A stretch of DNA of 36,897 nt from Fusobacterium sp. (GTDB taxonomy: Bacteria; Fusobacteriota; Fusobacteriia; Fusobacteriales; Fusobacteriaceae). The notes beneath the pieces are model-generated. The model searched no databases. It saw only the letters and a list, made by a program, of their open reading frames with translations, and was not told the origin of the DNA. The stretch spans positions 1 through 36,897 of the forward strand of contig DXSD01000007.1 of the NCBI GenBank assembly GCA_019410665.1. Direction: 5' to 3'. Below are positions 1 to 7,318 of the stretch, one piece after another; the stretch's first letter is position 1, and each line of letters opens with the position of its first letter. The position numbers and the translations under genes are program-made.

Positions 1-166
1 AATTAGTAGGAAATTAATATGATAAAAGAAGTATAAACTGTAAAAATAGTATAAAATAATATTTAAAAACCTAGATTTTATAAAAGAGTTAAAGTAGAAC
101 TTATAACTAATAGTTTAAAGAAAAAATATTTCATAAAAAATAAAACAGTTTGTCATCTATTATTTA
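1..166. other. AT-rich stretch without a recognisable gene
   Basis: About 165 bases of very AT-rich sequence at the window edge. I see no convincing reading frame, tRNA or stable hairpin. It ends in a TATAAT box (167-172) that probably serves the next gene. Confidence 0.5.
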
Positions 167-172
167 TATAAT
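167..172 (+). promoter_or_regulatory. -10 box of the DUF535 gene
   Basis: TATAAT lies at 167-172. Transcription would begin near 179, so the ATG at 176 cannot be the working start, while the ATG at 218 is in the message. No good -35 is seen at 17 bp; the nearest candidate, TTGTCA at 150-155, is too close. Confidence 0.45.
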
Positions 173-217
173 AGCATGTGGGAGAATTTAGTAAATAATT
201 TTACTAGGAGAAAGCAC

Positions 218-1105
218 ATGTTAAGAGAGTTAAATTTATATTACTCAGTTATGAAATATGGAAAAGGAAAGGGACAGTTAAATACTTTCAAAAAAAGAGT
301 AAAATATATTGGAAGAAATATATTGGTATATAAATATGCAAAAGATATGGCTAATTTTATATTATCTCATAAGTATTTAAGTAATGAAATTTATAGATAT
401 CCAAGTCTTTGTACTAAGATACATAGACCTTATCTTACTAATACACTAGAAAATTCAGAAAAGATAAAAGCTATAATATCTGCATATGAAGTATTAGATA
501 GAAAATTTTCAGAAAATTTATTAGAGCAGTTGTATAAAGATGGTAAGTTAGAGCTTTGCACTTTTATAGGAAAGGGAGATTTAGAGTACAAAATATCTAT
601 AAATCTATATCCAAACTATGAAAAAGAGGGAGAGTTCAGTTTAGTTTGTTATAATTTTGAAGATAAACCATTAGCAAAACTCACCTTTGGATTTTTAGAT
701 AATAGTATAATAATTGGTGGATTACAAGGATTAGAAAGAGGAGAAAATCCTAATTTGATAAAAGAAGCTACTAAAAGTATGTATGGTATTTTTCCTAAAA
801 AGATAGTTTTAGAAGTTCTTTATTTACTATTTCCAGAGTACGAAATAATAGGGGTAGGAAGAGATAAACATATATATTTTTCAGAACATTACAGAAAGAA
901 AAAAGAGGGAAAAGTTCATGCTAACTATGATGAATTTTGGGAAAGCATAGATGGTACAGAAAAAGATGGTATGTGGATTTTACCTACAAAGTTAGAAAGA
1001 AAAAAATTAGAGGAGATTCCTTCTAAAAAAAGGTCTCTATATCAAAATAGATTCAGTTTATTAGATAGTATTTTTGAGGATATATCATTAAAGATTAATA
1101 GTTAA
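218..1105 (+). CDS. VirK/YbjX family protein (DUF535)
   Basis: A 295-residue protein of the DUF535 family, which includes E. coli YbjX and Salmonella VirK. The visible family signatures are the IGGLQG segment followed by a helix ending in FPKK, an IIGVG..KHIY strand, the Y.EFW motif, and a C-terminal ERK.LEEIPSKKRS.Y segment. VirK-like proteins have been linked to envelope remodelling and antimicrobial-peptide tolerance, but no biochemical activity is established. I chose the ATG at 218 because TAGGAG at 205-210 lies 7 bp upstream; the in-frame ATG at 176 has no ribosome site and sits on the -10 box. There is no signal peptide or membrane segment. It stands alone and is followed by a terminator/promoter unit. 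Confidence 0.85.
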   Translation: MLRELNLYYSVMKYGKGKGQLNTFKKRVKYIGRNILVYKYAKDMANFILSHKYLSNEIYRYPSLCTKIHRPYLTNTLENSEKIKAIISAYEVLDRKFSENLLEQLYKDGKLELCTFIGKGDLEYKISINLYPNYEKEGEFSLVCYNFEDKPLAKLTFGFLDNSIIIGGLQGLERGENPNLIKEATKSMYGIFPKKIVLEVLYLLFPEYEIIGVGRDKHIYFSEHYRKKKEGKVHANYDEFWESIDGTEKDGMWILPTKLERKKLEEIPSKKRSLYQNRFSLLDSIFEDISLKINS

Positions 1106-1120
1106 TTAACTAAAAAATTT

Positions 1121-1167
1121 CCTAATCTATATGGTTTAGGAGATTTTTTTATTTTATGCTATAATAT
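1121..1167 (+). repeat. Terminator-promoter repeat, copy A
   Basis: A 47-bp unit. A short hairpin (TCCTAA paired with TTAGGA around TATATGG) runs into T7 and works as a terminator for the DUF535 gene. Directly after it is an extended -10, TGC-TATAAT, with TATAAT at 1160-1165, for the gene starting at 1193. Copy C at 4344-4390 differs by one base; copy B at 2592-2624 keeps only the T-tract and -10 half. Confidence 0.8.
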
Positions 1168-1192
1168 AGAAAAAATTAAGTGAGCTGTTAAT

Positions 1193-2593
1193 ATGGAAAA
1201 ATTTAGTGTAAAAGAGATAGAAATTGAAGGAATAAAGATAATAAAACCCAAAATATTTGGAGATAATAGAGGTTTCTTTTTAGAGTCATATAGCAAAAGG
1301 GAGTTTGAAAAATTAGGCATAGTAAATGAATTTGTACAGGATAATCACTCTAAATCTAAAAAGGGAGTATTAAGAGGATTACATTTTCAAAGTAAGCATC
1401 TTCAAGGTAAACTTATAAGGGTTATTAAAGGGAGAATATATGATATAGTTGTAGATATTAGAAAGGAAAGTTCTACTTATGGAAAATATTTTGGAATAGA
1501 GTTAAGTGAAGTAGATAAAACTATGCTGTATATTCCAAGAGGATTTGCTCATGGATTTTTAACATTAGAAGATGATACAGAGATAGAGTATAAGTGTGAT
1601 GATTTTTATTATCCTCAATATGAGAGTGGAATAACGTATGACGATAAAGATCTAAATATTGATTGGAAGTTAGAAGAGTATGGAATAGCAGAGCTTACTC
1701 TATCAGAAAAAGATAAAAAACATCAATCTTTTAAAGAGTATACAGAGAGTTATCAAGGAGATTATGTTCTACTTACTGGAGCTAATGGACAATTAGGGCA
1801 AGATTTTCAAAAACTATTTGATAAATTAGAAATAAAATATCTAGCTACTGATTATACTGAACTAGATATAACTGATAGGAAAAAGTTAGAAATGTTTATT
1901 AACAATAATAATTTTACTATAGTTATTAACTGTGCAGCATATAATAATGTGGATAAAGCAGAAGATGAAGTAGACAAATGTTATGCTCTAAATGCCTATG
2001 CTCCTAAAAATTTAGCAGAAATATGTAAAGAAAAGAATATTATATTTGTAACTTATTCAACAGATTTTGTATTTGATGGAGAAAAGGAGATACCATATAT
2101 AGAGGAAGATATACCTAATCCATTATCAATATACTCAAAAGCTAAGTTAGAAGGGGAAAAATATTCATTAGAGTATGAAAAAATTTTTCTAATTAGAACT
2201 TCTTGGGTATTTGGAATGGGAAACAGTAATTTTTGTAAGCAGGTAATAAATTGGTCAAAGGATAGAGATATATTAAAGATAGTAGATGATCAAATATCTA
2301 GCCCAACATATTCAAAAGATTTAGCAGAGTTTTCATGGGATTTAATACAAACAGATAAATTTGGATTGTATCATTTTTCCAATAGTGGAGAAGCATCTAA
2401 GTATGAACAAGCAGAATATATTCTAAAAAAAATAGGTTGGGATGGAAAATTAGAGAGAGCTAAGACAAGTGATTTTCCATTAAAAGCTAAAAGAGCTAAG
2501 TATTCAAAACTAGATAGTAGTAAGATAGAAAGAGTAGTAAAGAAAAAGATACCTCATTGGAAAGAGGGAATAGATAGATTTTTAAAGAATTAG
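1193..2593 (+). CDS. Fused dTDP-4-dehydrorhamnose 3,5-epimerase / dTDP-4-dehydrorhamnose reductase
   Basis: A 466-residue fusion of the last two steps of dTDP-L-rhamnose synthesis, a cytosolic pathway feeding surface polysaccharide. Residues 1-180 are an RfbC/RmlC cupin epimerase with RGLHFQ at 61-66 (catalytic His64) and the closing SEKD segment near 171-174. Residues 190-466 are an RfbD/RmlD short-chain reductase: Rossmann loop GANGQLG at 196-202, NCAAY at 246-250, a DFVFDG segment, and YSKAK at 314-318 with the catalytic Tyr and Lys. Separate enzymes of about 180 and 290 residues are the usual form. The rfbA and rfbB partners and glycosyltransferases are not in the window, so this gene depends on genes elsewhere. 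The start ATG has only a weak ribosome site (AAGTGAG). Confidence 0.92.
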   Translation: MEKFSVKEIEIEGIKIIKPKIFGDNRGFFLESYSKREFEKLGIVNEFVQDNHSKSKKGVLRGLHFQSKHLQGKLIRVIKGRIYDIVVDIRKESSTYGKYFGIELSEVDKTMLYIPRGFAHGFLTLEDDTEIEYKCDDFYYPQYESGITYDDKDLNIDWKLEEYGIAELTLSEKDKKHQSFKEYTESYQGDYVLLTGANGQLGQDFQKLFDKLEIKYLATDYTELDITDRKKLEMFINNNNFTIVINCAAYNNVDKAEDEVDKCYALNAYAPKNLAEICKEKNIIFVTYSTDFVFDGEKEIPYIEEDIPNPLSIYSKAKLEGEKYSLEYEKIFLIRTSWVFGMGNSNFCKQVINWSKDRDILKIVDDQISSPTYSKDLAEFSWDLIQTDKFGLYHFSNSGEASKYEQAEYILKKIGWDGKLERAKTSDFPLKAKRAKYSKLDSSKIERVVKKKIPHWKEGIDRFLKN

Positions 2594-2624
2594 AAGATTT
2601 TTTTATTTTATGTTATAATATGAA
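2592..2624 (+). promoter_or_regulatory. Terminator-promoter repeat, partial copy B
   Basis: This copy starts at the stop codon of the rhamnose fusion gene and matches the T7 tract and TGTTATAAT part of copies A and C, with two substitutions. The left arm of the hairpin is missing, so it can act as a promoter (TATAAT 2614-2619) for the ATPase gene but is a poor terminator. Confidence 0.65.
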
Positions 2625-2659
2625 AAATTAAATTAGAATTAAAGAGGGGAGTGAATCAA

Positions 2660-3736
2660 ATGAAAATATCATCTTTAAAATTAAAAGAGTTTATGCTTTT
2701 TGAAGATATAGAGTTTGATTGGTCATCAAATATAAATATAATTTGTGGAGAAAATAGTACAGGAAAAACTTCGTTGTTAAAAATTATGTATGCTGGGATG
2801 AAACCTCTTTCAAATTTACAAGGAGAAGTTACTAAAGAGAAAATATCGGAAGGGATTTTAAAAAAAATTCAAGGTGTATTCAGACCTGAAGATATGAAAA
2901 TTGGAAGATTAGTTAGTAGAAAACAAGGGAGTAATACTGCTGATATAGAGATAATCTATTCTAATGGAAAGAAGAATTCTAAAAAAGAAAAATTAAATAT
3001 ATCATTTGGAAATAGAAAAGAAAAACATTTGAATTTAGAAATAAATTTAAAAGAGAAAGTAGAAAAATTTGATCCAATATATTTACCGCCAAAAGAGATG
3101 ATATCAGCTACAGAACATTTTCAAACGTTATATGAAGAGTATCATTTAGATTTTGAAGAGACTTATTATGATTTGACAAAATTATTGGATAGACCTTTAA
3201 AAAAGGGAGCTAACAGTATAGAGCAGAGTACTGTTTTAAAGAGTTTTGAAGGAATAATAAATGGAAATATAGTTCAAAAAGATAAAAAATTTTATTTAAA
3301 GGTTAAGGGTAAGGGAGAGTTTGAAATGGGATTAGTCTCAGAAGGATATAGAAAATTAGCAACAATTTTATATCTTATTTCAAGTGGAAGTTTAAATAAA
3401 AATTCAATTTTATTTTGGGATGAACCAGAAACAAATATGAATCCTAAAATGGCAAAAGCAATAGTAGATGCAATAGTTGAGCTGGCAAAAATGGGAGTGC
3501 AAGTCTTTATTACAACACATGATTATTTCATACAACAGACTTTTAATTTATTAGCTTCATATCCAAATACTAATAAAAATAATTTAGATATAAAATTCAT
3601 CTCATTGTATAGTGATGAAAATAAAATAAAGGCGGAAATAGCAAATGAGACATCTGATTTAAAGCATAATTCTATATTACAAGAGTTTGATGAATTTTAT
3701 AGAAGGGAGCAAGATTTAATATATGGAGATGAGTGA
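2660..3736 (+). CDS. AAA/ABC-type ATPase (AAA_15/AAA_21-like), putative defence ATPase
   Basis: A 358-residue ATPase related to the RecF/SMC-like AAA_15/AAA_21 group used in OLD-, Septu- and PARIS-type defence systems. The N-terminal LKLKEFMLFED strand leads to Walker A GENSTGKT (30-37). A signature-like segment LVSEGYRKLA lies near 225-234, Walker B ILFWDEPE at 250-257 is followed by a D-loop, and there is a switch histidine in TTHD (His287). A charged insert fills the middle. I prefer the ATG at 2660 over the GTG at 2651 because AGAGGGGAG at 2643-2651 gives normal spacing only to 2660. Its 3' end overlaps the next gene by 14 bp, so the two are almost certainly co-translated. It is not an ABC transporter: there is no permease nearby and the signature is unlike LSGGQ. 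Confidence 0.85.
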   Translation: MKISSLKLKEFMLFEDIEFDWSSNINIICGENSTGKTSLLKIMYAGMKPLSNLQGEVTKEKISEGILKKIQGVFRPEDMKIGRLVSRKQGSNTADIEIIYSNGKKNSKKEKLNISFGNRKEKHLNLEINLKEKVEKFDPIYLPPKEMISATEHFQTLYEEYHLDFEETYYDLTKLLDRPLKKGANSIEQSTVLKSFEGIINGNIVQKDKKFYLKVKGKGEFEMGLVSEGYRKLATILYLISSGSLNKNSILFWDEPETNMNPKMAKAIVDAIVELAKMGVQVFITTHDYFIQQTFNLLASYPNTNKNNLDIKFISLYSDENKIKAEIANETSDLKHNSILQEFDEFYRREQDLIYGDE

Positions 3737-4283
3737 AGGAAATCTAAAATTTATTTTTGAAGAAAAATATCAAATAATAAAATTTGATGAAGATACTTTT
3801 TATCGAAGATATTATTCTAAACTTCCTAAAGGAAAAGGAGTCGATTTTTTAGTCAGTGATGATAAAAATATAATTTTCTTGGAAGTTAAAGATTGTTATG
3901 GTTATGAAGAAGAGAATATTAAAAGAACAATCAATAATAATCCACAATTAGAATCTTTTGATGTAGAAATAGCTAAAAAAGTGGAAAGTACACTAGCTTG
4001 TATTGTAGGTGCAAAGACTAGAAAAGGTAGCTGTGAAGTTGCTAAAAAATTAGCAGACTTTTATAGTAGAATAGATTTTGATAAGATAGAAAGAGATGAG
4101 AAAAAAATATGGATTATTCTTTTTTTAGAAGGAGAATTTCAAGCAAAATTAAGAACAAAAAAGATGATAATGAAAGGTATTCAAGATAGTTTAAAAGATA
4201 AATTATCCTGGTTAGAATGTAAGGTGCTAGTATTTGATATAGAATCTAATAGGAAAAAATTTTTTGATGTAAAACGCATATGA
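3723..4283 (+). CDS. Small PD-(D/E)xK nuclease-like partner protein
   Basis: A 186-residue protein that I do not recognise as a named family. It contains GVDFLV (Asp41) followed 13 residues later by FLEVKD (Glu54, Lys56), the spacing and hydrophobic context of a PD-(D/E)xK nuclease core. No membrane segment or signal is present. The remainder is charged and mixed alpha/beta, with a central conserved-looking stretch (IVGAKTRKG). It overlaps the ATPase gene by 14 bp from the ATG at 3723; a second ATG at 3729 would overlap by 8 bp. AGAAGGGAG at 3701-3709 is a usable ribosome site. The ATPase gene in front suggests an ATP-gated nuclease pair. The nuclease call is inferred from the motif only; a structural adaptor is the alternative. 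Confidence 0.6.
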   Translation: MEMSEGNLKFIFEEKYQIIKFDEDTFYRRYYSKLPKGKGVDFLVSDDKNIIFLEVKDCYGYEEENIKRTINNNPQLESFDVEIAKKVESTLACIVGAKTRKGSCEVAKKLADFYSRIDFDKIERDEKKIWIILFLEGEFQAKLRTKKMIMKGIQDSLKDKLSWLECKVLVFDIESNRKKFFDVKRI

Positions 4284-4343
4284 TTGATATCGGATAAGTT
4301 ATAAAAAGGAATATTCAAAAGATAGAGGATGAATAAAATCTCT

Positions 4344-4390
4344 CCTAACCTATATGGTTTAGGAGATTTTTTTATTTTATGCTATAATAT
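4344..4390 (+). repeat. Terminator-promoter repeat, copy C
   Basis: Matches copy A at 46 of 47 positions. The hairpin arms extend to TCTCCTAA/TTAGGAGA here, followed by T7 and the extended -10 TGC-TATAAT (TATAAT at 4383-4388). It terminates the ATPase/nuclease pair and starts the HEPN/MNT pair. The stretch 4284-4343 before it is non-coding. Confidence 0.8.
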
Positions 4391-4423
4391 GAAATAAGAA
4401 ATAGATAGATTTTTGGAGGAATT

Positions 4424-4825
4424 ATGGGAAAAAGATGGGAAGAGAGAATAGAGGATTTAGAAAAAGCGGTAAATAGATTAGGAGAAGCTATAGAAGAGAG
4501 TAAGAAGATAGATTTTTCAACTTTAAAAGATGGTGTAATTCAAAGATTTGAGTTTACTTTAGAGCTTTCTTGGAAAGCTTTAAAATCTTTACTTAATGAG
4601 GAGGGAGTAGAGAGTGCTACAACTCCTAAGAGTACAATAAAAGAGGGAGGAAAAATTGGTCTGATCAAGAATATTGAAATTTGGATAGAGATGTTAGATG
4701 ATAGAAATTTGACTTCTCATATCTATAATCAGGCTATTGCAGATGAGATATATGAGAGAATAGTAAATAGATATTATGAAGAATTAAAAAGAAACTGTGA
4801 GTTTTTAAAAGAAAGAGAGGTTTAG
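4424..4825 (+). CDS. hepT: HEPN-domain toxin, HI0074/HepT family (nucleotidyltransferase substrate-binding protein)
   Basis: A 133-residue all-helical protein of the HI0074 family. The motif DDRNLTSHIY at 92-101 holds the R-x4-H pair (Arg94, His99) that forms the RNase centre of HEPN toxins. The ELSWKALK segment (47-54) is typical of this subfamily. In characterised HepT/MntA pairs the HEPN protein is an RNase toxin and the partner silences it by adding AMP groups near the R-x4-H motif. GGAGG at 4414-4418 precedes the ATG. Only 5 bp separate it from the nucleotidyltransferase gene. It could also be called a nucleotidyltransferase substrate-binding subunit; the active-site residues are intact. 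Confidence 0.88.
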   Translation: MGKRWEERIEDLEKAVNRLGEAIEESKKIDFSTLKDGVIQRFEFTLELSWKALKSLLNEEGVESATTPKSTIKEGGKIGLIKNIEIWIEMLDDRNLTSHIYNQAIADEIYERIVNRYYEELKRNCEFLKEREV

Positions 4826-4830
4826 TTATC

Positions 4831-5124
4831 TTGAAATTTGGATTAAAAGAGAGATATTATGACGAGTTAAAAGCTTTATATTTTCTTTTTCCAAATATAG
4901 ATGAAATAATTATATTTGGATCAAGGGCAAGGGGAGACTATAGAGAGTATTCAGATATAGATATAGCAATTAAAGGAGAGTTGACTAAGTTAGAGATAGC
5001 ATTGATAAGAGAGCATTTGGAAGAGGGGAAAATACCCTATGTAGCAGATGTAGTAGAGTATAATAAGATAATAGATAAAGCTTTTAAAGACGAGATAGAT
5101 AGAGAAGGAATAACATTAAAATAG
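4831..5124 (+). CDS. mntA: Minimal nucleotidyltransferase antitoxin (MNT)
   Basis: A 97-residue minimal nucleotidyltransferase. The polymerase-beta-like signature G-S-x10-D-x-D is complete: Gly30-Ser31 in IIIFGSRARGD and Asp42/Asp44 in YSDIDIAI. Its partner is the HEPN protein just upstream. Start codon is TTG at 4831, set by AGAGAGG at 4814-4820; no ATG fits. In studied pairs this protein transfers AMP to the HEPN toxin and so works as an enzymatic antitoxin (type VII). The size matches HI0073-like proteins. No separate promoter is seen, so it should be co-transcribed with the toxin. Confidence 0.88.
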   Translation: MKFGLKERYYDELKALYFLFPNIDEIIIFGSRARGDYREYSDIDIAIKGELTKLEIALIREHLEEGKIPYVADVVEYNKIIDKAFKDEIDREGITLK

Positions 5125-5335
5125 GAATTTAATCTTGTATATTATAAAAAGTATAATTTTATAGGATTATAATCCTTAAATTCTTGAAAAAATAAAAAAA
5201 CGTATATCTTTTAAAGAGTATTGCAGCGGAAATTTAGAAAAAAGTTCAAATATGAAAAAATTTAACATAACTGGCAAGAAGTGGCCCACTTCTATAGGTA
5301 GTGCGGTGAATTACCTAATTCTTTTCTAAAAATTA

Positions 5336-5344
5336 TGCTATAAT
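5336..5344 (+). promoter_or_regulatory. Extended -10 promoter of tnpB
   Basis: TGC-TATAAT with TATAAT at 5339-5344, about 43 bp before the tnpB ATG. The surrounding TATGCTATAATATAG resembles the promoter half of the 47-bp repeats. Confidence 0.55.
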
Positions 5345-5386
5345 ATAGATAAGAATAATTTTGATAGATTAGATGGAGGTGAACAG

Positions 5387-6526
5387 ATGAAACAACTAAA
5401 AGCATATAAATTTAGAATTTATCCAAGCGATGAACAAAAGATATTTTTTAATAAAACTTTTGGTTCTGTTCGTCTTGTTTACAACCTTATGCTAAATGAT
5501 AGAATTAAAGCATATGAAGAGAGTAAAGGGAGTCCTAATAAAAAAATAAAATATCCTACTCCTGCAAAGTATAAAAAAGAGTATGAATTTCTAAGAGAAA
5601 TTGATAGTCTTGCTCTAGCTAATGCCCAAATAAATTTAGATAAAGCATATAAAAATTTTTTTAGAGATAAATCTATTGGTTTTCCTAAATTCAAATCTAA
5701 GAAAAATCCTGTACAAAGTTATACAACCAATAATCAAAATGGGACTATAAGTATTTTTGAAAATTGGTTAAAACTTCCAAAATTAAAAGAATTGATAAAA
5801 ATAAAAGTACATAGAAAAATAGAGGGTATAATAAAATCTGCTACTATATCACGTAAAGGAAGTGATAAGTATTTTATCTCTTTACTGTGTGAAGTTGATA
5901 TACAGGAACTACCTAAAACTAATTCATCAGTAGGAATTGATTTAGGTATAAAAGATATGGCTATTTTATCCACTGGAGAAAAAATAGAAAATCTTAAATT
6001 TAGAAAACAACTAGAAGATAAATTAAAAAGAGAACAGAGAAAATTGTCTAAAAGATTTCTAATTGCTAAAAAATTAAATAAGAAATTAAGCGAAGCTAAA
6101 AACTACCAAAAACAAAGAGTTAAAGTGGCTAAGATACATGAAAAAATTATGAATATGAGGACAGATTTCTTAAATAAGTTGAGTACGTATATTATCAAAA
6201 ACCACGATATAATATGTATAGAAGACTTAAATACAAAGGGACTACTTTGTAATCATAAATTAGCTAAATCTATAGCTGATGTATCTTGGGCTAGTTTTGT
6301 AAATAAGCTTGAGTATAAGGCTAAATGGTATGGAAGAGAGATAATAAAAATTGATAGGTTATATCCATCAAGCCAAATATGCTCTGTGTGTGGTTATAGA
6401 GCTGGGAAGAAAACTCTAAATATAAGAGAGTGGACTTGTCCAATTTGTAATACTCATCATGATAGAGATATAAATGCAAGTAAAAATATATTGACTGAAG
6501 GATTAAGAATAAGAGAAGCAATATAA
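5387..6526 (+). CDS. tnpB: RNA-guided TnpB endonuclease (IS605 OrfB family)
   Basis: A full-length 379-residue TnpB. The N-terminal helix-turn-helix/wedge region starts with KAYKFRIYPS. The RuvC-like triad is complete: Asp185 in GIDLG, Glu279 in CIEDLN and Asp361 in HDRDINAS. The zinc ribbon has Cys332/Cys335 and Cys351/Cys354. TnpB proteins are DNA nucleases guided by an omega-RNA copied from the element's 3' end, and they cut the empty site so that the element is kept. GGAGGTG at 5375-5381 gives a clear start at 5387. All key residues are present, so it is probably active. The RNA scaffold follows at once downstream. Confidence 0.95.
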   Translation: MKQLKAYKFRIYPSDEQKIFFNKTFGSVRLVYNLMLNDRIKAYEESKGSPNKKIKYPTPAKYKKEYEFLREIDSLALANAQINLDKAYKNFFRDKSIGFPKFKSKKNPVQSYTTNNQNGTISIFENWLKLPKLKELIKIKVHRKIEGIIKSATISRKGSDKYFISLLCEVDIQELPKTNSSVGIDLGIKDMAILSTGEKIENLKFRKQLEDKLKREQRKLSKRFLIAKKLNKKLSEAKNYQKQRVKVAKIHEKIMNMRTDFLNKLSTYIIKNHDIICIEDLNTKGLLCNHKLAKSIADVSWASFVNKLEYKAKWYGREIIKIDRLYPSSQICSVCGYRAGKKTLNIREWTCPICNTHHDRDINASKNILTEGLRIREAI

Positions 6527-6535
6527 GAAATAAAA

Positions 6536-6670
6536 AGAACCGTAGGAACTACGGGGATAGCTTGGTAAATATAGTTGGCTAACAAAAGCAACTACTTCCC
6601 AAGAAAGAAGCTCCCACTTCAAAAGTTGAAAGCTTTAAATGGGAGAGGTTCACCTCCCTTAGTAAAAATC
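6536..6670 (+). ncRNA. Predicted omega-RNA (reRNA) scaffold and guide for TnpB
   Basis: Downstream of tnpB is a chain of hairpins: CCGTAG-gaa-CTACGG (6540-6554); AGTTG/CAACT (6573-6593) enclosed by CTTGG/CCAAG (6561-6565 and 6599-6603); and the right-end CTCCCA/TGGGAG hairpin. This is the layout of TnpB guide RNAs. By analogy with ISDra2, the guide would be the host bases immediately after 6653, starting CTCCCTTAGTAAAAAT. The RNA probably begins inside tnpB; the 5' end given here is only where the structure starts. Confidence 0.65.
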
Positions 6671-7041
6671 ATAGATACAATACATATATATGCAGTAAAA
6701 AGTATCAATCCGAGATAACTAAAATTTAGGGTGATACTATTTTTTTCTAAAAGGGATTTAGTTATCAATATAGCATAATTATGTATAAAGAATATTGGGA
6801 AGCTATAGTCAGCTAAAAGACTTAGAGACTTCTCAATAAAATTACATTTCCAGTCTTGAATCTTATAGAAAAATCCTACAAAGAAAAGGCAGACTATAAT
6901 TTTTTGTATTCCCATCAAATCAATTCCATTATAGGCAAACATATCAACTTTGTGCATATTCATAAATTTATTAATATGTACTTGAAAAATTCCCATTCCC
7001 AACCAGATTAAAAACAGTAGCCCATCTTTCAAATAGTTGTG
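6619..7041 (-). pseudogene. Acyltransferase (OafA/YrhL-like, Acyltransferase_3) 3' remnant
   Basis: Only the C-terminal ~130 residues of an integral membrane acyltransferase remain. They include four hydrophobic segments and the family-typical SLLADYSFPIFFIHNY stretch. The reading frame is closed by a stop at 7042-7044, and no N-terminal part is found nearby, whereas the full family has about 330-380 residues. The last ~10 codons (after Lys-Gly-Gly) come from the right end of the IS element. Without the insertion the frame would read GGA-GGT-TAA, so the element landed on the stop codon. The only possible start is a TTG at 7030-7032 with no good ribosome site. I therefore treat it as non-functional. 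Confidence 0.75.
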
Positions 7042-7318
7042 TTAGAGATATATTAGCACTTTTTTGTGACAAAAAAAGAAAAGATATATTCTACCTTGCT
7101 TAAGGGTAGAATAAAAGCCCCAATAAAAACTATTAGGGCTTAAATTCTAAGCTTAATATATATCAATCATTTAGTTGGCTATAATAACATATCCTTCCAA
7201 CTCTATTATAACTTTTTTGCTATCAAAAAGCAACTATTTTATATTATTTAATTATTATTTACCTTAAAGTTATCTAGATAGGAAATAGGATAAAGTAATG
7301 AAAAATTTTAAATAAATT
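7042..7318. other. Non-coding stretch with a minus-strand promoter and terminator
   Basis: There is no gene here. On the minus strand a promoter reads TTGCTT (7228-7233), 17 bp, TATAAT (7205-7210). Downstream of it is a hairpin (AAGCCC/GGGCTT arms, 7115-7141) followed on that strand by TTTTATT, and then a second hairpin, ATTCTACC/GGTAGAAT (7088-7112). These could be the leftover leader of the lost acyltransferase 5' end or a small RNA of about 90 nt. Confidence 0.4.

Larger units (their letters stand above)
5267..6653 (+). mobile_element. IS200/IS605-family element carrying only tnpB
   Basis: The left end is placed after TTTAAC (5261-5266), a target of the IS605 type, and carries a 7-bp hairpin (AGAAGTG/CACTTCT, 5277-5293) and a second one (TAGGTA/TACCTA, 5295-5317). 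The right end has a hairpin with CTCCCA/TGGGAG arms (6611-6645) and ends in TTCAC (6649-6653), as in many IS605 relatives. There are no inverted terminal repeats and no target duplication, as expected for single-strand transposition. No tnpA is present, so movement would need TnpA supplied in trans. Joining the flanks restores a stop codon for the interrupted gene, which supports both ends. End positions are inferred to within a few bases. Confidence 0.75.

Noticed and set aside
176..217. Earlier ATG for the DUF535 gene
   Set aside because: It overlaps the -10 region and has no ribosome site; the ATG at 218 has TAGGAG at 7 bp.
5125..5386. tnpA gene at the IS left end
   Set aside because: No Y1 HUH transposase frame is present on either strand; the space to the left-end hairpin is non-coding.
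5479..5973. Two short reading frames antisense to tnpB
   Set aside because: No ribosome sites or domain signal; they mirror the coding strand of an intact TnpB.
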